From positions 1 to 64,000 of the forward strand of contig NZ_JACKZS010000010.1 of NCBI RefSeq assembly GCF_014222285.1: a DNA stretch of 64,000 bases, written 5' to 3'. Position 1 is the first letter of the stretch; each line of letters begins with the position of its first letter. The notes beneath the pieces are model-generated. The model was given only the letters and a program-made list of their open reading frames with translations, ran no database searches and had not been told where the DNA came from. A program made the translations under genes and the position numbers. The stretch comes from Nostoc sp. UCD121. Lineage in GTDB: Bacteria; Cyanobacteriota; Cyanobacteriia; Cyanobacteriales; Nostocaceae. Positions 58,546-64,000 of the stretch are shown in pieces.

Positions 58546-61500
58546 TCAGCTACAACTATAAATTAGATTAGCGATCGCACGAACTAATTTAGCTGGTTCT
58601 ACAGGTTTGGTGATATGCTGCCCAAACCCGGCGGCAATTGCCTGTTGGTAGTCAGCCTCACCAGCATAAGCTGTAAGAGCGATCGCGGGAATTGTCCCTC
58701 CTTGTTCTGCTGACATCGCTCTGATTTGACGCATCAGCATATAGCCGTCTATTTCCGGCATTCCAATGTCGCTTAACAGCAAATTTGGTTGGAACTGAGG
58801 CATAGTTTGTAATGCTTCCACAGCCGATGCTGCCTGATTTACCACCGCGCCAGATTGCTCCAAAATGAAAGCAATTAACTCTCGCGTATCACGCTCATCA
58901 TCCACAAGCAGAACTTTCACCCCATTTAGATTGGGTAAATCATCAGGTTGTATACGAATCTGGTGGCTATCTGGGTGAATCTTGATTATCGGTAGCATAA
59001 CTGTAAAAGTTGCTCCCTGTTCTTCGCCTAAACTTTCTGCCTTAACTGTGCCCCCATGTAGCTCGATGATATGACGAACAATAGCTAATCCTAATCCCAA
59101 TCCCCCGAATTTTCTGGTAGTTGCACCATCAGCTTGTCGGAAGTAGTCAAATACGAATGGTAAAAAATCTGGGCTGATTCCCTTACCTGTATCACTGACT
59201 CGAAGTTGAACCTGAGAACCAACAGACTGTAAACTAATTTCTACCTCTCCACCTTGGGGCGTAAACTTAATCGCATTGGAAAGTAAATTCCAAATAACTT
59301 GCTGCAAGCGACCAGAATCACCAGTTACTAGGAATTTTGCATCGCACCTTTGGGGTGCTGGAAGCGTAACTTGGATTTGGGATTTGAGATCGTCAGATTG
59401 GTTGTTAAAATCGATAGATTCTAAATTTCCGTGAGAATTTTCTAATCCGAAATCGTTCGACTGAGCGTTCGCGTAGCGTCTCGGAGAGAAGCCGTTCGCG
59501 TAGCGTTCCGCAGGAAAGTCTAAAATCGTAAATTGCAAATTGATAGATTTGGCTTGGGCGGCTAGACGCACAGTTTCTATTGCAGCTGCGATCGCAGTTT
59601 CCAGATTTACAGGAGCAATATTCAAACTCAGTTTACCTTGCAATATACGAGAGACATCTAGCAAGTCTTCAATTAATTGAGTCTGAAGCTTGGCATTGCG
59701 CTCAATAGTTTCGAGAGCGCGAGTAGTGGTTGCTTCATCATACTTTTTAGTTTGCAGTAACTTTGACCATCCCAAAATCGGGTTTAGCGGCGTGCGAAGT
59801 TCGTGGGAAAGAACCGCCAAAAATTCATCTTTAATCCGGTTCGCTTGGATCAATTCTTCTTTACGTCGCTGTAACGAAGTCATTAACTCGGCGCGTTCCA
59901 AAGCAACCGCCACCTGATCGGAGGTTGCTTGCAGTAGAGAAATTTCCCCAGAGGTAAAGTGAGTACGGGTGCGGCTGGCGAAGGAGAGAACACCAAGCAG
60001 TTTTCCCTGAGCAATTAAGGGTTGACCTGCATAAGCTGTGACTTGCAAAAACTGGAGGAGGCGGATGTGGGCATTTGGATGAGTAGAGTTAAGTACATCA
60101 TTGATGACAATTTGACGGCGTTCTTGCGCTATTAGCCCACACATTTCTTGATTAAATTCCAGGTATTCAATTGCTTGAAATACTTCATCACTGATGCCGT
60201 TCCAAGCAACTAAACGAAGTTTCTGCTGATTTTCGTGTGTCTCAATTAGATAGTGGAAGTAAAAATGCAAATCCATTTGCGCCGAAAGTTTATTAAACAA
60301 ACTGTTCATTAAATCCAACGGACGCTCGGTTGAGAGCAAATCACTGGTGGTTTCAGAGAGTAGTTTGAGTCTTTCACTGCGCTCTTGCAAAGCAAGTTCA
60401 GCAAGCTGGCGTTCACGAAGGATGCGTTCGCGTTCGGTGATGTCAACTGCAACCCCTCCTACTAGACGTTGCCCTGTCGCATCGGCAATGGGAAATTTAT
60501 ATACCAAAAATTCCCCTAGAGTGCCATCTGTGCGTGGGGCAGACTCGATGGCTTCAACAACCTGATTCGTCTGGGCAACTATTCTAATGTTATCAAGGAA
60601 GGGTTGAGCGATTTGGGCTGGATATAGGTCAAAAATGTTTTTATTAATCGCTTTTTTTGTTGCTACATCAAATATCCTTAGATAAGTCGGACTAAGGTAA
60701 AGTACACGCCCGTCTGCATTGGTAATCCATGCGGCGGCGGGAATATTGTCCATAAAAGCTTGAAATTGCTCTTGACTCTGACTCAGCGCTTTTTTAGCTT
60801 GCTTGAGATCGCTAATATCAAGAATAAATGCAACTGAGTTCTGCCGAGATTTTCCTAAAAGCGAGTAGCCAACTACAACTGGGACAATAGAACCATCTTT
60901 GCGAATACATTCCTTCTCATAAGGTGTACAGGTTCCCTTTACTGTTGCCTCGGCAATAGCCAGTTCATCTAAATATTGATACTCAGGGAGAGTTATATCA
61001 GTCCACCGCAATCTCCCAGCTTTGATATCTGCTTGGCTATAGCCTACAATTCTCAAAAACTCGTCGTTGGCTTCGGTGATTTTACCATTCACATCGCCAA
61101 AGATAATGCCAACTATATTTGCTTTGACAAAACTCCTGAGTCGTTCTTCACTTTCTTGCACTGCTTTCTCTGCTTGCTTGCGTAAGCGAAGCTCGTCATA
61201 AATATCGCTAATATCTGTAGTGCTGCCAACTATGCGTAGTGGTTTTCCATCAGCATCCCGTTGCACCACTATTCCCTGATCCAGTACATAGACGTATTGG
61301 TTATCTTGCTTACGAATGCGATACTCAGCAGTGTAGCGATCGCTATTTGCCAAAGCGATGGCCGACTCCTCTTCTACGCGCTGCAAATCCTCTGGATGGA
61401 CAAGTTCTCGCCACCAATTACCTGTTGGTTCTGCAATATCGAGAGAATAACCCAAAATTCGGGTTAACCCATCAGTTCTTTCAACGGTATCCTGTTCTAC

Positions 61501-62349
61501 ATTCCAGTCATAAATGAGACAGTTAACCGCAGATGCTGCTAACTGAAAACGCTCGTTAGCTAACCTCAGACGTTCTTCCTTCTCGTGCAAGATTTGTTCG
61601 GTTTGTTTGCGTTCGCTCAAATCAATAACAAAGCCAATCACAGTTTCTTCACTGTCTTCCAGGAGGACAGAACCAAGCAAAACGGGCACTCTTGTGCCAT
61701 CTTTGCAGATATATTCCTTCTCAAAGGGTTTACAGACTCCGGTTGTTCTTAGTTCTTCTACCGAACGCTCACTCAATAAAAGATACTCCGGTGGAGTAAT
61801 TTCACGCCACTTCATTTGGTTAGCCGCCAAATCTTCTCGCGTATAGCCGACCATTTTCAGAAAAGCATCATTGGCCTCTATGATGCAACCGTTTTTCATC
61901 TCGGTGACAATAACTCCAATAATGTTGGATTCTACCAGTCGACTAAACCGCATTTCGCTATTTTGCAACAATTTCAGGCTTGTCTCGGCCTTGCGTCTGG
62001 CAGTTCGCAACTCTGAAGAGAGGGCGGTAATTAAGAAGGATACTAGCGAGAATGTGGTTAATTGTACTAAGACGTTCAGGCTGAGAAAATCGAACGAGTA
62101 GACTGGCTCCAGCAAAAAATATAGCGCAGTTATAACAGATAATGCGATCGCTAATACTCCAAGTCTCATGCCGCCGTACCAGGCGCTGACTGCCACAGCA
62201 GCATAAAATAATGTAAATACGCTCGGTTCAAAAACTGGTAGCAATAGTTGCGTCAACAGCAGCGCCGCTATAACTGCCAGAATCGTCACACCATAAGTTA
62301 GTAACCAAGAGCGCATCATCAAAAATTTTTCGGATACTTTCAGCATCAT
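58546..62349 (-). CDS. Hybrid histidine kinase: membrane spans, PAS repeats, GAF, HisKA, HATPase, REC
   Basis: 1267 residues. A four-span N-terminus (about 15-112; LLTYGVTILAVIAALLLTQL, YAAVAVSAWYGGMRLGVLAI) resembles the KdpD-type DUF4118 region. PAS/PAC modules follow at about 130-255, 265-390, 400-515 and 525-645 (FLKMVGYTREDL, RILGYSLDIAEP, FLRIVGYSQADI, YLRIFDVATKKA). Next is a GAF domain (about 660-815), HisKA with H at about 848 (SHELRTPLNPILGW), HATPase (WNLLSNAIKF, VSDTGKGIS, GGLGLGLAIVRH) and a C-terminal receiver (VLLVDDERDTRE, Asp near 1191 in SDIGMPEIDG, ITKPVEP). About residues 943-965 come from an inserted dispersed repeat between HisKA and HATPase. The XRE gene ends one base before the start. 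Confidence 0.93.
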   Translation of the reverse strand: MMLKVSEKFLMMRSWLLTYGVTILAVIAALLLTQLLLPVFEPSVFTLFYAAVAVSAWYGGMRLGVLAIALSVITALYFLLEPVYSFDFLSLNVLVQLTTFSLVSFLITALSSELRTARRKAETSLKLLQNSEMRFSRLVESNIIGVIVTEMKNGCIIEANDAFLKMVGYTREDLAANQMKWREITPPEYLLLSERSVEELRTTGVCKPFEKEYICKDGTRVPVLLGSVLLEDSEETVIGFVIDLSERKQTEQILHEKEERLRLANERFQLAASAVNCLIYDWNVEQDTVERTDGLTRILGYSLDIAEPTGNWWRELVHPEDLQRVEEESAIALANSDRYTAEYRIRKQDNQYVYVLDQGIVVQRDADGKPLRIVGSTTDISDIYDELRLRKQAEKAVQESEERLRSFVKANIVGIIFGDVNGKITEANDEFLRIVGYSQADIKAGRLRWTDITLPEYQYLDELAIAEATVKGTCTPYEKECIRKDGSIVPVVVGYSLLGKSRQNSVAFILDISDLKQAKKALSQSQEQFQAFMDNIPAAAWITNADGRVLYLSPTYLRIFDVATKKAINKNIFDLYPAQIAQPFLDNIRIVAQTNQVVEAIESAPRTDGTLGEFLVYKFPIADATGQRLVGGVAVDITERERILRERQLAELALQERSERLKLLSETTSDLLSTERPLDLMNSLFNKLSAQMDLHFYFHYLIETHENQQKLRLVAWNGISDEVFQAIEYLEFNQEMCGLIAQERRQIVINDVLNSTHPNAHIRLLQFLQVTAYAGQPLIAQGKLLGVLSFASRTRTHFTSGEISLLQATSDQVAVALERAELMTSLQRRKEELIQANRIKDEFLAVLSHELRTPLNPILGWSKLLQTKKYDEATTTRALETIERNAKLQTQLIEDLLDVSRILQGKLSLNIAPVNLETAIAAAIETVRLAAQAKSINLQFTILDFPAERYANGFSPRRYANAQSNDFGLENSHGNLESIDFNNQSDDLKSQIQVTLPAPQRCDAKFLVTGDSGRLQQVIWNLLSNAIKFTPQGGEVEISLQSVGSQVQLRVSDTGKGISPDFLPFVFDYFRQADGATTRKFGGLGLGLAIVRHIIELHGGTVKAESLGEEQGATFTVMLPIIKIHPDSHQIRIQPDDLPNLNGVKVLLVDDERDTRELIAFILEQSGAVVNQAASAVEALQTMPQFQPNLLLSDIGMPEIDGYMLMRQIRAMSAEQGGTIPAIALTAYAGEADYQQAIAAGFGQHITKPVEPAKLVRAIANLIYSCS
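59455..59526. repeat. Dispersed repeat inside the hybrid kinase gene
   Basis: GACTGAGCG ... TCGGAGAGAAGC ... GCGTAGCGTTCCGCAGGAAA then GTCTAAAAT. Same ends and spacing as the intergenic copy at 35636-35706. It keeps the kinase frame open and is translated as an extra loop. Confidence 0.85.
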
Positions 62350-62350
62350 C

Positions 62351-62605
62351 TTAAGAGTCCTCCCGTTGCTCCGCTTTGAGGAGATACTCGTTCAGTAGTC
62401 TTTTCCCAGGTTCGCCCATCTTCTGTAACATTTCTTCAATCAGCTTTAGTGCCATCTGCGAAGGCACTGTAGATCCGTTTTCCCAGCGATTGACTGTTCG
62501 CAGGGAAACTCCCAACTTGGCTGCAAATTTTTCCTGAGAAAGATCCAGTTGCTGCCGAAGTTCACGGATTAAATCCGAAATTTTTAGTGGCTTTTTTAGT
62601 TCCAT
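62351..62605 (-). CDS. XRE-family helix-turn-helix regulator
   Basis: 84 residues. A Cro/C1-type helix-turn-helix covers about 11-60: IRELRQQLDLSQEKFAAKLG and VSLRTVNRWENGSTVPS. The remaining part forms one helix pair (MALKLIEEMLQKMGEPGKRL). The layout, with 'VSLRTVNRWENG..PS', is that of small single-domain regulators often found before sensor kinases in Nostoc. Its stop is separated from the kinase ATG by a single base, so the two proteins are almost certainly made from one mRNA. It could repress its own operon. Confidence 0.9.
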   Translation of the reverse strand: MELKKPLKISDLIRELRQQLDLSQEKFAAKLGVSLRTVNRWENGSTVPSQMALKLIEEMLQKMGEPGKRLLNEYLLKAEQREDS

Positions 62606-63396
62606 AATAGGAAGATTAGGACAAGTGTCTTGCCATCTGGCTCCAACTTGAGGAAGAATTTAAATAATCATTAGTTGTTATCAATTTCATCTTTTGGTGA
62701 AACACCAATATCATTTATTAGTCTTAATTACTTATTATTCACTGATTTAACTCCTCTGCCACAGTTCTGATGAATGCTCACTGTCGTAAGGTTATGCGAC
62801 CTAAGAAGCTAACTATAAAATAAATATTAAATTTTATTGCTGTGTGATGCCAAAATAGTATAATACTCCAGCAATTTGATTATTTTCAAGCATTACGCAT
62901 TCCTGCAAATTTATAGAACGTTAAATTGCTATGCTTCATACACAACTTAGTTTTTTACATTATAAATATTCTCTTGAGCGGAATAAGAGAATAAAGAAAC
63001 TAACCGCATTAGCACAACGTTTTCAGAGGGAAGATAGTTATAAAGGGTTTGTGCCTTATACCAATTTTTTATGAAGCTGCATAGAATTCGATCCCCCTAG
63101 CCCCCCTTATTAAGGGGGGAACCGGAAAAACATCTATCAAAGTCCCCCTTAAAAAGGGGGATTTAGGGGGATCAAGATATGTGCAACTTCACATTAAATT
63201 GGTATTAGTTCCGTGAATTTTTGAAAAATTGGGATGCTCCCAACGTAATTGCTGCTTGCTTATTCCAACAGGATAATTTCTCTAAAGCTCTTGTCAGTAG
63301 TGTTTGAGATGCCCTTAACCTGAGTCAGATACCAAGGGCAAAACTATAAAGCTATAATGCACTTTTAATCAAATGTTTGCCTGAACTTTAACCATT
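62606..63396. other. Long intergenic region with one MITE
   Basis: 791 bases between divergent genes. Apart from the element at 63058-63205, the sequence is AT-rich and shows no ORF or RNA that can be supported. Promoters for the XRE-kinase operon and the acyltransferase should be here. Confidence 0.5.
63058..63205. mobile_element. 148-bp MITE-like element, family B
   Basis: Ends are ATACCAATT and AATTGGTAT, with imperfect inverted repeats continuing inward (TGAAGCTGCATA / TATGTGCAACTTCA and GATCCCCCTA / TTAGGGGGATC). The centre has a further strong palindrome CCCCCCTTATTAAGGGGGG. No ORF. The TACCAATTTAATGTGAAG-type end is, from memory, common in Nostoc genomes. Confidence 0.75.
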
Positions 63397-64000
63397 TTGA
63401 TTAATCAACACTCCCAAAACCTCCTCGATACTCAACTGGAAAATGCACCAGGTGAAAGCTATATATTTAGCTGGTTTGATTGGTTTTGTCTTTGGTACCC
63501 TCCAGGCTGGCTAATTTTATTTAACCGCCATTGGCAGCACTATCATACCGATACAGACGGTTGGAATTGGCTAGAATATGGATTATTTTTAATTCCTGGC
63601 GGATTTTATCTAGCGATGCTGATTCGCTGGTTGCGTCTTGGTTTCCGTTCACCCCGAAAAGAACTTGGTGAATTTGATCCCAAATATCAACAAGCTTTTC
63701 GCAAAGAAGTTCTCGGCCCCATTGTCAAATACTATTTTCGGGGAGAATTAAAACAAGTCGAAAACCTGCCGCAAACAGGGCCATTGATTGTGGCAATGAA
63801 TCACGCAGGGATGAGTTTTCCTTGGGATTTTTTGACTGTGGGTTATTTATTAAGTGAAGCTAAACAATGGGTGGTACAACCCGTAGCAAGCCCAGCATTA
63901 TTTGATCATCCTTGGGTTATTTGGTGGCTACCACCTAAATGGTCGCAGGTTTTGGGTGGTGTGCGAGCCGAATTAGATAATTTTGAGGCAGCTATCGCCC
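63397..64000 (+). CDS. PlsC-like acyltransferase, partial
   Basis: 201 codons are visible from a TTG at 63397, the only plausible start after an in-frame TGA, and the frame runs off the right edge. The sequence SYIFSWFDWFCLWYPPGWLI with NRHWQHYHTDTDGWNWLEYG has one or two hydrophobic stretches (LEYGLFLIPGGFYLAMLIRW). Then come VKYYFRGELKQVENLPQTGP, LIVAMNHAGMSFPWDFLTVG and VGYLLSEAKQWVVQPVA. NHAGMSFPWD stands where 1-acylglycerol-3-phosphate acyltransferases have N-H-x4-D, but with seven residues between His and Asp, as in some TMEM68/hemolysin-type relatives. It probably transfers an acyl chain to a lipid acceptor. Confidence 0.75.
   Translation, partial: MINQHSQNLLDTQLENAPGESYIFSWFDWFCLWYPPGWLILFNRHWQHYHTDTDGWNWLEYGLFLIPGGFYLAMLIRWLRLGFRSPRKELGEFDPKYQQAFRKEVLGPIVKYYFRGELKQVENLPQTGPLIVAMNHAGMSFPWDFLTVGYLLSEAKQWVVQPVASPALFDHPWVIWWLPPKWSQVLGGVRAELDNFEAAIA

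Overview
The window is chromosomal DNA of a filamentous, Nostoc-type cyanobacterium. The signs are many copies of the HIP1 octamer GCGATCGC, a complete psbI (photosystem II), a CTDH and an HCP (the split relatives of the orange carotenoid protein), cyanobacterial families such as Ycf51, the DUF3769 LptD-like protein and YaaW, and abundant heptamer tandem repeats and small palindromic elements of the kind that litter Nostoc genomes. No rRNA, tRNA, CRISPR array, intact insertion sequence or prophage was seen. Both ends cut genes: a restriction-subunit-R-like protein at the left and an acyltransferase at the right.

Layout. 1-6 kb: a partial HsdR-N-like protein, an alpha/beta hydrolase lacking the usual catalytic His, two cyanobacterial proteins of unknown role, FtsE and a WecG/TagA glycosyltransferase. 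6-9.1 kb: a signalling operon (NarL-type regulator, REC-GAF-PP2C phosphatase, RsbW-like kinase). 9.1-12.8 kb: the photoprotective pair CTDH and HCP, separated by a QueG-HAD fusion. 12.8-22 kb: a MacB/LolD-type ATPase, a glycosyltransferase, DUF429, DUF29, glucan phosphorylase and a hexapeptide acyltransferase. 22.4-37.5 kb: psbI, then an envelope-rich stretch (DUF3769/LptD-like, outer-membrane barrel, MurJ, a two-gene DUF6232 unit, a lumenal pentapeptide protein, LCP ligase, mannose-1-P guanylyltransferase, YidD-like, ABC1 kinase, ABC-2 exporter). 37.8-53 kb: a membrane Ser/Thr kinase, hydrolase, MOSC, bestrophin, VOC, a MazF-type toxin-antitoxin pair, an LRAT-like protein, SIMPL, a renalase-like oxidoreductase, YaaW, an O-antigen-ligase-like protein and Ycf51. 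53-64 kb: a GldA-type dehydrogenase overlapping an aminotransferase, a broken NB-ARC (STAND) gene, a truncated Rpn-like ORF, and a large hybrid histidine kinase preceded by an XRE regulator.

The most interesting points: (i) two adjacent genes, a DUF6232 membrane protein and a small partner, share a near-identical 25-residue segment, at the C-terminus of the first and the N-terminus of the second. This arrangement is reminiscent of amyloid or adaptor signalling motifs. (ii) A roughly 1.1-kb stretch (43.15-44.25 kb) carries up to four similar + strand units, each with a 5' TATACCC-like box and three of them with a T-tailed 3' hairpin, resembling an array of small RNAs around a VOC gene on the other strand. 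(iii) The NB-ARC gene is interrupted by one in-frame TAG at the apex of a perfect 14-bp inverted repeat. (iv) queG and a HAD phosphatase are fused exactly where a TAATG stop-start overlap exists in another frame. (v) Dispersed Nostoc repeats have entered several coding sequences in frame, and at least four MITE-like families are present, two of them in two copies.

All calls come from reading the sequence and from remembered family motifs. No database search was run.
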